A stretch of DNA of 64,000 bases from Algoriphagus sp. Y33 (GTDB taxonomy: Bacteria; Bacteroidota; Bacteroidia; Cytophagales; Cyclobacteriaceae): the NCBI RefSeq assembly GCF_014838715.1, contig NZ_CP061947.1:620001-684000 (forward strand). The letters are read 5' to 3'. Positions 36,856 through 46,034 of this stretch are shown here, piece after piece (within the stretch, counting starts at the first letter, position 1; each line of letters starts with the position of its first letter). Position numbers and translations under genes: made by a program. The notes under the pieces are model-generated. The model made no database searches. It was not told where the DNA came from and worked only from the letters and a program-made list of their open reading frames with translations.

Positions 36856-37140
36856 TGCTTGGAAGCAAGGTAGTATTTATTCTGAGCGTATTCACCCAAT
36901 CAAGTACATCTTTCATATACCTCTGTTTAAATTATGATAAGCTGTTTTTAGGTAGGTTCTACTTAAAGGGAACCTGAGGTGGATTCAAGAAGCGGTTACA
37001 TCCAAGGATGTTCATGAATGTTTCAGATTTCACCCTCTGATATTTTTTAATATCTTCGATTTCAGCAGACCATAATAGGGAAGTTCATCCTTGCTAGGTA
37101 TGCTAATTGGCCAAAATCATAACTGGAGAAATTAGGGACA

Positions 37141-37716
37141 ATGACCGATTTGATTACTTTCTTTAAACGATTAACTCCTGTTTCAACTGAGAGCTTGGAG
37201 AAATTTTCCGGTTTGTTCCGACCAAAAATGCTGAAAAAAGGAAACTTCTTTATTACTGAAGGAAAAGTAGCCACAGAAATTGGGTTTTTAGAAGAGGGCA
37301 TTATCCGGGCATTCTACAGAAACAAAGAAGCTGTGGAATACAATAAGCATTTTTTTATCAATCCCTGTTTTATTGGTGGCTATGCTTCACTTATAACTGG
37401 ATCGCCCAACCAAATAATTCAACAGGCATTAGTGGACTGTAACATACAGGTCGCAAATTTTGCAGAAGTACAAAACCTGTATGAAAGCTGTCCCGATCTT
37501 GAAAGAGGTGCCAGACGATTGGCAGAACAATTTTTTGTACAGAAAGAGCAACGGGAAATTGAAATCGTATTACTAGATGCTGAAAAGAGATATCAGCTAT
37601 TCCAAAAAGACTTCCCACAGCTGGAACAACTCATTCCTCAGTATCATATCGCTTCTTACCTGGGCATTACGCCCACTCAACTTAGCCGAATTAGGAGAAA
37701 AATTTCTGGTAAGTAG
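37141..37716 (+). CDS. Crp/Fnr-family regulator, paralog 2
   Basis: A 191-residue protein of the same length as the one at 33801 and easily aligned over the full length (for example GGYASLITGSPNQIIQQAL against GGYTSLITQNPNQIFQQAI). The DNA-recognition helix TPTQLSRIR is the same in both, so both may bind the same sites. It starts at an ATG. The same palindrome follows its stop, then the darcynin-SDR-DoxX genes. Confidence 0.88.
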   Translation: MTDLITFFKRLTPVSTESLEKFSGLFRPKMLKKGNFFITEGKVATEIGFLEEGIIRAFYRNKEAVEYNKHFFINPCFIGGYASLITGSPNQIIQQALVDCNIQVANFAEVQNLYESCPDLERGARRLAEQFFVQKEQREIEIVLLDAEKRYQLFQKDFPQLEQLIPQYHIASYLGITPTQLSRIRRKISGK

Positions 37717-37738
37717 CATTTATCAACCTATGTAAATG
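37717..37738. promoter_or_regulatory. 22-bp palindromic operator candidate, copy 2
   Basis: Identical to 34377-34398. A CAAATTTG element (compare TAnnTTTG) ends 28 bases downstream at 37766, the same spacing as copy 1, although the sequences between differ. Confidence 0.6.
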
Positions 37739-37860
37739 CAATTGGTTTTTGACTTCTACAAATTTGCTCCAAGTAGTAGTGATAAGGCAAACTGAAAAAG
37801 TTGAACTTGGCTATTCATGGTCTTTTCAAAAACACCCCATCCCGAACCAAACTATTTGCT

Positions 37861-38214
37861 ATGGAAATCCAGAAACCCTATACCGTTTTGGTATTATTGA
37901 ATGCTAAGCCCCATTGGCTTGCCCTAACCAGAGATCAAAGGAGTGAGTTTGTCGAAAAAGAGCTGGTGCCTATTTTCGATAGAGTCAGTAAGAACGTATC
38001 TGTGAGATTTTTTGACAGTGAATATTTTCATGCATCCATTTCGGACTTTTTGATTCTAAATGCCACAGAATTGGAAGGTTATAAATTGTTTATAGAATTG
38101 CTTCGTGATACTAAAGTCTACAGCATACCTTATTTTGAAATTAAGGACATCATTATAGGGCAGGAGAACTTGTTTGAAGATTTCAACGAGCAATTTAAAA
38201 GAGATGCCCTATGA
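37861..38214 (+). CDS. Darcynin-like protein
   Basis: A 117-residue protein from ATG 37861 (an upstream TTG at 37801 is open but lacks support). YTVLVLLNAKPHWLALTRDQRSEF and YFHASISDFLILNATELEGY resemble the darcynin family, small alpha-beta barrels of unknown reaction. It is four bases overlapped with the SDR start, so they are translationally coupled. It probably acts with the reductase on the same compound. Confidence 0.65.
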   Translation: MEIQKPYTVLVLLNAKPHWLALTRDQRSEFVEKELVPIFDRVSKNVSVRFFDSEYFHASISDFLILNATELEGYKLFIELLRDTKVYSIPYFEIKDIIIGQENLFEDFNEQFKRDAL

Positions 38215-38948
38215 GAGTCACAGGTAACACCATCTTAATTACAGGAGGCTCATCAGGAATTGGTCTGGCCCTTGCCAAACGTTTTTTGAAACTTGATAAC
38301 AAAGTCATTATCACTGGCCGTAACGAAGAAAAATTAAAACAAATAAAGGAGGAACTCCCGGGAATCCATTGCTACGTTGGCGATTTGACCCACAAAAGCT
38401 CACTGGATGAACTTGTATTATTGATGGAACAAGAACACCCCGACCTCAATATCCTAATCAACAATGCCGGCATCCAATACAACTACAGCTTTGTAGATGA
38501 ACCAGATCTTTCGTATAAAATTGATTATGAAATATCCACAAATATAACAGTGCCTATTAAACTTACCGGGTTTTTACTGCCTTTACTTCTTAAAAACCAG
38601 AATAGTGCCATAGTCAATGTCAGCAGTGGACTTTTTATTGCCCCAAAAGCATCCGCATCGGTGTATTGTGCCAGTAAATCTGCCATTCATAGTTTTACCA
38701 AGACACTTCGCTATCAGTTGGAAACTACCGATACAAAAGTTTTTGAAATCGTCCCTTCTCTGATTGATACCCCTATGACTGAAGGAAGGGGTAAATCCAA
38801 AATTTCTGCCGAACAGCTGACTGACGAGTTTTTCAGGGATTTTAAAAAGAACAAAACTGAAAGCTATATAGGTAAAACTAAGTTGTTGAATTTTATTCAT
38901 AGAATTTCCCCAAAACTCTCAGACAAGATCATGAAAAACGGTCTTTAG
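38211..38948 (+). CDS. Short-chain dehydrogenase/reductase (DltE-like)
   Basis: A 245-residue SDR: cofactor motif TGGSSGIG, NNAG near residue 85, catalytic Ser in VNVSSG and YCASK (Tyr and Lys). The NRNEEK-like region after strand 2 favours NADP. Substrate unknown. It is within the operon following Crp-like paralog 2. Confidence 0.9.
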   Translation: MRVTGNTILITGGSSGIGLALAKRFLKLDNKVIITGRNEEKLKQIKEELPGIHCYVGDLTHKSSLDELVLLMEQEHPDLNILINNAGIQYNYSFVDEPDLSYKIDYEISTNITVPIKLTGFLLPLLLKNQNSAIVNVSSGLFIAPKASASVYCASKSAIHSFTKTLRYQLETTDTKVFEIVPSLIDTPMTEGRGKSKISAEQLTDEFFRDFKKNKTESYIGKTKLLNFIHRISPKLSDKIMKNGL

Positions 38949-38968
38949 CTATAAATTAACCTAATGAA

Positions 38969-39421
38969 ATGAAACCTTTACTTGTTTTACTTGCTGTATT
39001 TGCTGTTTCCCTTTTGACAACCAGAGTTGTACGCGGGAGATTTGAATTTGCATTGTCCGGGAGAATTGCCATGTCTGCAATGCTTGTATTCACGGCAGTG
39101 GCGCACTTTGTATTTACCAAAGGGATGTCTATGATGCTACCCGATTTTGTTCCATACAAAACGCTAATTACCTATGGGACAGGTATTCTTGAAATTTTTG
39201 CCGCTATAGGTCTTTTAATTCCCAAATTTAGAGTGGTAACAGCATGGTTGTTAATCGCATTTTTCATCCTCATCCTTCCGTCAAATATTTATGCAGCCCT
39301 AAATCATATCGACTATCAAACAGGAACTTTTGATGGAAACGGTTTATCTTACTTGTGGTTTAGAATCCCATTGCAAGGCGTTTTCATCTGTTGGACTTAT
39401 TTGTCAGCAATTAGTAAATGA
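38969..39421 (+). CDS. DoxX-like four-span membrane protein
   Basis: A 150-residue protein with four predicted membrane spans; the GRIAMSAMLVFTAVAHFVFTKGM and MMLPDFVPYK segments are typical of DoxX-like proteins. It lies 20 bases after the SDR and ends the operon. DoxX proteins often accompany quinone or thiol stress genes, in line with the neighbouring azoreductase and SDR. Confidence 0.8.
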   Translation: MKPLLVLLAVFAVSLLTTRVVRGRFEFALSGRIAMSAMLVFTAVAHFVFTKGMSMMLPDFVPYKTLITYGTGILEIFAAIGLLIPKFRVVTAWLLIAFFILILPSNIYAALNHIDYQTGTFDGNGLSYLWFRIPLQGVFICWTYLSAISK

Positions 39422-39838
39422 TAAAATGCATACAATTAGAATTTACTAGCTAAAATTCAGTTTAAATACTTTTGAATTAGATTTTTTATCGTTGAAGTAT
39501 GAAAAACAAAAGTGGATATGATAGGGGCTATAGGCCGCTTTTCCATTATATATTATGAGGGCTAATTCAAACAACAAATTATAGTATCTGTATTTAAAGG
39601 AAATATTGATATATCGACCTAGATTTATGGTTTTGTACTGTTGTCATACATACTTTTCCTAACTATGACCAATTAACGGAATAAAAAGAAGTTCTTAAGG
39701 TGGGCATAAGTGGTTGAATTAGCTTTATAGACTACAGTGGTGAAGATGGCTTTAACACTGTACTTTGAAATTAACCGAGAGCTTAAGAACTCAGTTAGTT
39801 AGAGCTTATATTTTTGAAGTAAACCTTGATAGTTCTTC
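39422..39838. other. Gene-free stretch with a spaced inverted repeat
   Basis: No gene is supported. A 10-base inverted repeat, AGTTCTTAAG at 39690-39699 and CTTAAGAACT at 39782-39791, is separated by 82 bases. It might mark a small decayed element at the edge of the mobile relic, or be chance. Confidence 0.4.
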
Positions 39839-40811
39839 CTAAATATTTCTATTCAAAACACTGATCACCAATTTCTTCACCGTTTCCATTTCTTCCGGTT
39901 TACTTGAAGCAATAAAAAGAGTCAAGCTGGCAAGAGCATCATTGCTGATTATCGAAACACCTTCCTCATTATGCCAATAGCATATTTGACTGCAAAAAGA
40001 GAAGGAAGCAAGCGGCTGCAATCCGTTTGTTGCCATCTACGAATCCGTGATTTTTGACGATCAGGTATAGGAGCGTAGCGGCTTTTTCTTCCAGGGTTGA
40101 GTAGAAATCCTCGTCACCAAATCCTTTACTGATTTGTGCAATCGCACTTTCAAAGCTTTCATCTTTTTCCTTTCCAAACACACTTGACTCAAAATCTGAT
40201 TTCATCGATTGAATTACTTCTTTGTATTCTGCTATCTCTGGATAGTTTGCTGGTCTTTTAGTTAACCCTTTTTTATCAAGGTTCTCATGATCATAATCAT
40301 CGAGCAACTCAAGACCTTTGGCAAAGTGGTTAAGCCATTCCAAATTCTGATCCAGGGCCTTTTGCTCAATTGCCCGGCTTAAGATCCGGATTCCGTCTTT
40401 AAGGGTCTGGACTTCTTGTTGTTTCTGAGAAAGCCTTGTCTCATTGATAGCATAGCCCTGAACAAGGAAATCTTTGAGTCGTTGGGTTGCCCATTGACGA
40501 AATTTTATACCATTTTTTGAATTTACTCTATAGCCAACTGATATGATCATGTCGAGATTAAAGTGATCGATATTTCGTTCAATTTTCCTTTTACCCTCCA
40601 GTTGAACTATCCGGAATTTCCGGATAGTTGGTTCCTTTTCTAATTCATGACTATTATAAATTGTTTTGATATGTTCATTTATTGTTCTTACGTCCTTACC
40701 AAAAAGCTCAGCCATTTGCTTTTGATTTAGCCATACTGTTTCCTGCTCAAACTTTACCTCAATTTGAGTTTGGCCATTTTCTCCTTGGTATATTTCGATT
40801 TTATTATTCAT
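39839..40811 (-). pseudogene. RhuM/Fic-domain protein, frameshifted
   Basis: The main frame (40811 down to 39969) starts with a RhuM-type DNA-binding-like domain (QETVWLNQKQMAELFGKDVRTINEH, GYRVNSKNGIKFRQWATQRLK) and then a Fic domain with the active-site motif HGFVDGNKR, in which the usual GNGR is GNKR. After ACFLLFLQ the frame stops, but a one-base shift near 39996-40000 continues with WHNEEGVSIISNDALASL to 39839. So the Fic tail is out of frame. Such proteins transfer nucleotides or act in toxin-like modules; this copy is broken. Confidence 0.82.
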
Positions 40812-40879
40812 TGTTACTGTTCAATTTAAGATTCATTTTTGAGTTTCTGGCTCTTCATTAAAAAAGAGGCAGTCTGGAT

Positions 40880-42094
40880 TCATTGTAGCTTTTCCTTTAG
40901 TGCCTTCATGTCAAAGCTTATCCTAGTATCCAGGATTTTGGCATAATGCTGCGTCTGCTTGAGGGATTTGTGCCCCAGCATTTTTGATACGGTTTCAATA
41001 GGGACTCCATTGGCCAAGGTTATGGTTGTAGCAAAGGTGTGCCGGGCAATATGAAAGGTGAGTGGTTTATTTATCTCACATACATCCGCAATCTCTTTCA
41101 GATAGGAATTCATCTTTTGGTTGCTCAATACAGGAAGTAAATGAGTGCCATCCTGGCATTGTGGATGGTTTTGGTACTTTTCAATCAACTGTAATGCTTT
41201 TGGCAATAAGGGCAAACGGGTAGGAGAATCTGTTTTTTGCCTCTGAGTATATATCCATTGTTCTCCGTCAATACCTGTTGCTATTTGATTTTTTCTAAGG
41301 TTTTTCACATCAATGTAGGCAAGGCCAGTATAGCAACTGAACAGAAAAATATCCCTGACATGGTTTAGCCGTTCCGTTGCGAATTGTTTTTCAGATATCT
41401 TTTGGATTTCAATCCATGATAGAAAGTCCCGATTGACTTCCTTTTTCACCATCTTGAACTGTACAAACGGATTTCTGATCAACTATCCGTTTTTTATGCA
41501 GATCAGTACAATCTTTTTAAAATTGGAAAGGTATTTCACAGTGGTATTGTGACTGCAGTTCTGAACCGACCTTAGCCAAAAGGAATACCCTGAAATAAAT
41601 TCATAATCCAGAAGTTGGATGTCCATGTCATCTGATCCATATTTCCATTGGATAAATGAGCGGGTATGATCCAATGAGGTTTTGTAACGCTGCAAAGTGC
41701 CAGGAGCAAATTCTTTTCCCAGCAACGCTTCCACCTGTTCATTGTGCTCTTTGAAAATCTCAAGTATCATTTTTTTCTTCTCACCGATTCCAAGAAGGAC
41801 ATTCTTCAAAGCTTCTGAGGTGACTTCTCTATCTGATTCAATCAGTTGCTTTTTGGCTTGAAGTGCTTTATAGGAAAGTGTATCCAGGAATGAGTTTAAT
41901 ATCCTGCTGTCCTCTTTGTTTCCTTCGGCTCTTCCGGCTGAAGCGTTCCACCTTGAAGGGGGCCAAAGTCTCTTTGTGGAAATTTCTTTAGAAATCCCAT
42001 CGACGGTGATTCTGAGGTATACATACCTCTCTTTTTTTGTTGATTTTTTGGACTGTTTCAAAAAGAAGAGCAATCCGGAGCTTTTTTCTAACAT
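40880..42094 (-). pseudogene. Tyrosine recombinase (integrase) with in-frame TAG
   Basis: A single frame of about 404 codons cut by TAG at 41485-41483. The N-terminal half has an arm-binding region and SAM-like core-binding domain (RYKTSLDHTRSFIQWKYGSDD, FWLRSVQNCSHNTTVKYLSNF). The C-terminal half has the catalytic HIARHTFAT (H..R), LGH and HYAK tyrosine, plus CYTGLAYIDVKNL, where the family in Bacteroidota has this form. NG-TAG-LIRNP is best explained by a Trp TGG codon mutated to TAG. The gene lies about 370 bases from tRNA-Ser, the presumed attachment site. Confidence 0.85.
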
Positions 42095-42192
42095 GATTTG
42101 ATTAGTTAGGTTGAATAAAATTCGGAATACAAGCTCTAAATCACAAAATGTTTACTTGTTTAACATGTTGATAATCTAAATAATATGACATT

Positions 42193-42242
42193 CCCAGTGC
42201 GTCTTTTTTTTTCAGGTAGAGGACTACACGAATGACGCACTG
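42193..42242. repeat. Perfect 10-bp inverted repeat upstream of the integrase
   Basis: CCAGTGCGTC at 42193-42202 and GACGCACTGG at 42233-42242, separated by 30 bases that include a T-run. Located between the integrase start and tRNA-Ser. It could be a recombinase-binding or regulatory site at the element end, or a remnant of an att structure. Confidence 0.5.
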
Positions 42243-42290
42243 GAATTACAGGCAATTATGAAGATTTTATGGGTTTTTGACCATAAAAAA

Positions 42291-42317
42291 AGCCTGTAAA
42301 GAATTTCTTTACAGGCT
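42291..42317. terminator. Terminator downstream of tRNA-Ser
   Basis: Arms AGCCTGTAAAG and CTTTACAGGCT pair perfectly over 11 bases with a 5-base loop, flanked by an A-run on one side and a T-run on the other, so it may work in both directions. It lies 146 bases past the tRNA 3' end. Confidence 0.85.
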
Positions 42318-42462
42318 TTTTTTGAATCTGTTGAGTTGAATAAAGCGAAAAACTGATTTTTAATATACTGATTTTCAGTGTTTTGTATTTTTATTCTTTC
42401 TTGAAGTGACTTTATAAATCTTTTTTCAAGAAGCTTGTTGACTTGTTCAACAAGGTACTCAG

Positions 42463-42547
42463 CAGAGGAAGAGGGATTCGAACCCCCGGTACCTCACGGT
42501 ACAACGGTTTTCAAGACCGCCGCATTCGACCGCTCTGCCATTCCTCT
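42463..42547 (-). tRNA. tRNA-Ser(TGA)
   Basis: An 85-base cloverleaf on the minus strand: acceptor arms AGAGGAA and TTCCTCT with discriminator G, anticodon loop CTTGAAA (anticodon TGA at 42513-42511), a long class II variable arm, and T loop GTTCGAATC. CCA is not encoded. The integrase relic lies on its 3' side, the usual side for integration. Confidence 0.93.
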
Positions 42548-42667
42548 AGGTCGCCATCAGGTTTTGTGCCCGATTAGGATTGCAAAAGTAGGATAAATGT
42601 GAACTTTTGCAAAATGGTTTTGACCTTTTTATGCTAACGTTCTGATTGTTTTGAGATTAATTTTAAA

Positions 42668-44515
42668 TTATTCTGTTTTAGATTGCCCGCTTCCTGTTGT
42701 TTTTCTTATCCAGCGGTTAACTTCTTCCTCCAATAGGTTCAAAGGAAGAGCTCCTTGTCCTAGTATTAAGTCATGAAAAGCCTTTAAATCAAACTTGTCG
42801 CCTAAGTCCCTTTCTGCTTTAGCCCGCAACTCCTGGATCTTTAGCATCCCGATCTTATATCCCGTCGCCTGTCCCGGCATCACCAGATATCGTCTTACCT
42901 CAGATTGAATCGCTCCAGCCGAAATGGAAGAATTTTTTTCAAAATAGGAGATGGCATCAGCCTCTGTCCATCCTTTGGAATGAAGCCCGGTATCAGTAAC
43001 TAAGCGGATTGCCCTCCATATCTCATTGACCAATCTCCCGAAATCATAATAGGGATTCTTGTATCCTCCCATTTCCTTGGCCAATGCTTCAGAGTATAAA
43101 GCCCAGCCTTCTACATAGGCATTGAAGAAAAGTTGGGTCCTGAATTTAGGGATGTTCTTGAGTTCCTGTTGTATGGAGATCTGCATATGGTGCCCGGGGA
43201 TTCCTTCATGGTAAGCTACTCCTTCCATAGTGGATTTGGGCATTGCCGACATGTCTGATAGGTGTACGTAATACGTGCCGTTTCGGCTTCCGTCAGGCGT
43301 TCCTTGGGAGTAATGCTGCGGGGCACCATCTTGTTCCCGAAAGGCTTCCACACGTTTGACATCGAGTTTAGCCTTGGGTAATAACCCGAAATATTCAGGA
43401 GTCTTCGTATTCATTGTGTCTAAGAAAGCAGTAGACTGATCTAAGTAGGCCTGTCTTCCCTCATCTGTATTAGGAAAAAAGAATTGAGGATCACTATTGA
43501 CGAATTTGAAGAACTCCTTTAAATCTCCATCAAAGCCTACTTGCTCTTTTATGGCCAGCATTTCTTTTTGTATTCTTTCTACTTCCCTAAGTCCGATTTC
43601 GTGGATTTCATCAGCCGATAAATCCGTGGTGGTGGCACTTTGCAGCCTGAAAGTATAATACTTATCGCCATCCTTATGACGGCTAAGGCCGGTAGGTGCC
43701 GTCTCTAAAGTTGGTAATTCCTCCTTGAGCCAGGCAATCAACTTTTCATACGAAGGTTTGAAAGAAGTTTGGAGTGATTCCTTGGCTTGTGACTTGAGGG
43801 TATCACCTTCTTCTGGCGTGATCTTCCCGTCTTTCTCCAGTGTTTTGATTTTCGAAAGTGCATCACTCCACAGCGGAGAGTCTTTTTCAGAATTGTCAAA
43901 AGGCTGGCCTTGGATCAGTGCTTCTGCTTGTTTGATTACATAGTCATAAGCAAACTTCGGCGGCTTATATCCTTCCGCTGCTTGTATTTTTGCTCTTTCC
44001 ACTAGTTGATCCATTGCTCTTCCCAATTCGGCGTAACGTGAAATCAAGGCTTCCATATCTGCCAAGGAATCCACGGTGTGATAATTGATCAATATGTTTG
44101 GCAGTGAAGTGTGTGAGCCTGTCATTTGGTTGAAAGCATACCCGGAATTTCTGAATTCGTATTCCAATTTTGCCTGCTCATACTGATATTCCCATAGCTT
44201 CCATGATAATTGCGCTTCATGGTCAATTTCGTCCAAAGCAAATTTTTCCTTCATTTCCGCCACACTGGCTTCCATCCATTCGAGTATCTTCATTTCGCCG
44301 CTTTCACTCATGTCGTCGATCTTAGAATAATGATCTTTTCGGCCTTGAGTTGTCAATTGAAGGGGGCTCATCTGAAGTAATTCTTCGTATTCCTGATCAA
44401 GCCAGCTGTTTATTTCAGCTGTGGAATCTTTTGCTTCTTCAGAGCCTGCGCAGCTGTATAGACAGATCAAACATAGCAACAAAAGAGTGTAGGGTAGTTT
44501 TAAACTTATCTTCAT
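42668..44515 (-). CDS. DUF885-family lipoprotein, probable metallopeptidase
   Basis: A 615-residue lipoprotein (lipobox LYSCAG, Cys near residue 22). The metal motif HEGIPGHH near residue 437, preceded by EGVAY and followed by an EGWALYSE segment near residue 475, is the DUF885 signature, a gluzincin-like arrangement with HExxxH-type ligands. The family includes periplasmic or cytoplasmic dipeptidase-like enzymes. It probably trims peptides at the cell envelope. Confidence 0.88.
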   Translation of the reverse strand: MKISLKLPYTLLLLCLICLYSCAGSEEAKDSTAEINSWLDQEYEELLQMSPLQLTTQGRKDHYSKIDDMSESGEMKILEWMEASVAEMKEKFALDEIDHEAQLSWKLWEYQYEQAKLEYEFRNSGYAFNQMTGSHTSLPNILINYHTVDSLADMEALISRYAELGRAMDQLVERAKIQAAEGYKPPKFAYDYVIKQAEALIQGQPFDNSEKDSPLWSDALSKIKTLEKDGKITPEEGDTLKSQAKESLQTSFKPSYEKLIAWLKEELPTLETAPTGLSRHKDGDKYYTFRLQSATTTDLSADEIHEIGLREVERIQKEMLAIKEQVGFDGDLKEFFKFVNSDPQFFFPNTDEGRQAYLDQSTAFLDTMNTKTPEYFGLLPKAKLDVKRVEAFREQDGAPQHYSQGTPDGSRNGTYYVHLSDMSAMPKSTMEGVAYHEGIPGHHMQISIQQELKNIPKFRTQLFFNAYVEGWALYSEALAKEMGGYKNPYYDFGRLVNEIWRAIRLVTDTGLHSKGWTEADAISYFEKNSSISAGAIQSEVRRYLVMPGQATGYKIGMLKIQELRAKAERDLGDKFDLKAFHDLILGQGALPLNLLEEEVNRWIRKTTGSGQSKTE

Positions 44516-44630
44516 AAAGTTAGGTAGGTATAGGTTTCTTTTAAAGTTAAGTAAAAAAATCGTTCGTGTCGTAGGAAATCAGTTCTTGTAGCGGTGCTAA
44601 GTTGGATGTCTTGATGTGGACAAACCTGCC

Positions 44631-45614
44631 TTACCCTGCCAAACTCTTTTTCTCTTCCCGTACCAACTCCTCGATTTCCGGTCTTTTTCGCTTTTTGCTT
44701 TCCTCAACCAAGTCCAAACTCACATTTACCTCAAAGCACACAATGATGATGATAGATGTGATCAGTAGCCAAAGCATCAATGCAATCAACGTCCCTATTG
44801 AACCATAGAGTCTGTTGTAGCTTGCGAAATTGTTCAGGTAAAAAGTGAAACCATAGAAACCAAGCGTGATAAGTAATCCGGCGAGTTTTGCTCCCACCGA
44901 GAAGAATTTCCATTTATCGTGTACAGCCGGTGCAAATCGAAAAATGAATGCTGTGGTGATATAAAACATGAACAGTAGAATGAGGAACTTAAGCGTGGAA
45001 AAGAGGAATATCATAAAACCTGAATTGAATACTTGCAATTCGTCAAGCCTTCGGATAATTATCCCTCCCAAAATCATTACCAGACTTGCGGTAATTACCG
45101 TCAATGCAAGCATAAGCACAATACTGACAGCTATACCCCTGCTTTGGAGAAATCCTCTATTATCTTTCGTTTGATAAACTGAATTAAAAGAATTCATCAT
45201 AGACACCACCCCCTGTGTGGATGCAAATAAGGCGAAGAAAAAACCCAGGGAAAGCAGACTTTGCCTCGGTTTGGATACGATATCCATGATAGTTCCTTCG
45301 GATTGGGTATAGATTTCTTCGGGAAGGATTTCTTGGGTGAATTTTAGAATGTTTTGAGTAGTGATGTAAGGGAAAATATCCTGCAAGTATGGAATAAGAT
45401 TCAGCAGAAATAAGATCATGGGGAAAAGTGCTATCGTATAGCTGAAAGCCATAGAACCGGCACGTTCTAAAATGTCGTCCTTTTGCAGCTGAATCAAAAA
45501 AATCCTCCCGACATCAAAAAGATTTTTGTCCGGGTCTCCTAAATGGATTTTCTTGAGCTTTCTAGCTTGCCAAAGTAGCTTGACTTCTAACCTAAGGATT
45601 TTTGTTTTGATCAC
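44631..45614 (-). CDS. YihY/BrkB-family membrane protein
   Basis: A 327-residue protein from a GTG, with six membrane spans. SMAFSYTIALFPMILFLLNLIPYL, then LGFFFALFASTQGVVSMMNSFNSVY, and GSIGTLIALMLWLLITSIIII are the conserved parts. The C-terminus is charged and cytoplasmic. The family function is not firmly known (once called RNase BN; transport suggested). It follows the thioesterase by one base, in an operon with MltG. Confidence 0.9.
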   Translation of the reverse strand: MIKTKILRLEVKLLWQARKLKKIHLGDPDKNLFDVGRIFLIQLQKDDILERAGSMAFSYTIALFPMILFLLNLIPYLQDIFPYITTQNILKFTQEILPEEIYTQSEGTIMDIVSKPRQSLLSLGFFFALFASTQGVVSMMNSFNSVYQTKDNRGFLQSRGIAVSIVLMLALTVITASLVMILGGIIIRRLDELQVFNSGFMIFLFSTLKFLILLFMFYITTAFIFRFAPAVHDKWKFFSVGAKLAGLLITLGFYGFTFYLNNFASYNRLYGSIGTLIALMLWLLITSIIIIVCFEVNVSLDLVEESKKRKRPEIEELVREEKKSLAG

Positions 45615-45615
45615 T

Positions 45616-46032
45616 TTATCCTACTTCTTGAAAATACCCTTTCAATAAAGCTAGTAAATTATGTGGAGGTCTGGTTGGCTTATGCGAGTCTTTTTTGAGA
45701 AAAGTAAGTGTTGTCCAGCCTTCGGTGATAAGTTCTCTGTGCTCATTAAATACCTCATATTCAAATCGAATCCGTGCACCCGGTAGGGTAGGGATGGTTG
45801 TTTTGATAGTGAGCAGCTCATCGTATTTTCCGGGTTTGATATAGTGGAAGTGGCTTTCCAGCACCGGCATCATGATCCCTTCATCTTCCATTTCCCTGTA
45901 CGAAAATCCTGCACTACGCATAGCTTCTACTCTGGCTACCTCGAAATACATCGCATAGTTTCCGTAGTAGACATAACTCATCTGATCAGTCTCTGCGTAT
46001 CTGACTCTTAACTGGGTTTCGGCGGTGTACAT
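45616..46032 (-). CDS. Acyl-CoA thioesterase (YbgC/4HBT hotdog fold)
   Basis: A 138-residue hotdog protein. RVRYAETDQMSYVYYGNYAMYFEVAR holds the active Asp (ETDQ) and the conserved Y and N. I chose the ATG at 46032, two bases after the MltG stop; a TTG at 46038 overlaps it. It likely cleaves short acyl- or hydroxybenzoyl-CoA esters. Confidence 0.88.
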   Translation of the reverse strand: MYTAETQLRVRYAETDQMSYVYYGNYAMYFEVARVEAMRSAGFSYREMEDEGIMMPVLESHFHYIKPGKYDELLTIKTTIPTLPGARIRFEYEVFNEHRELITEGWTTLTFLKKDSHKPTRPPHNLLALLKGYFQEVG

Positions 46033-46034
46033 AA

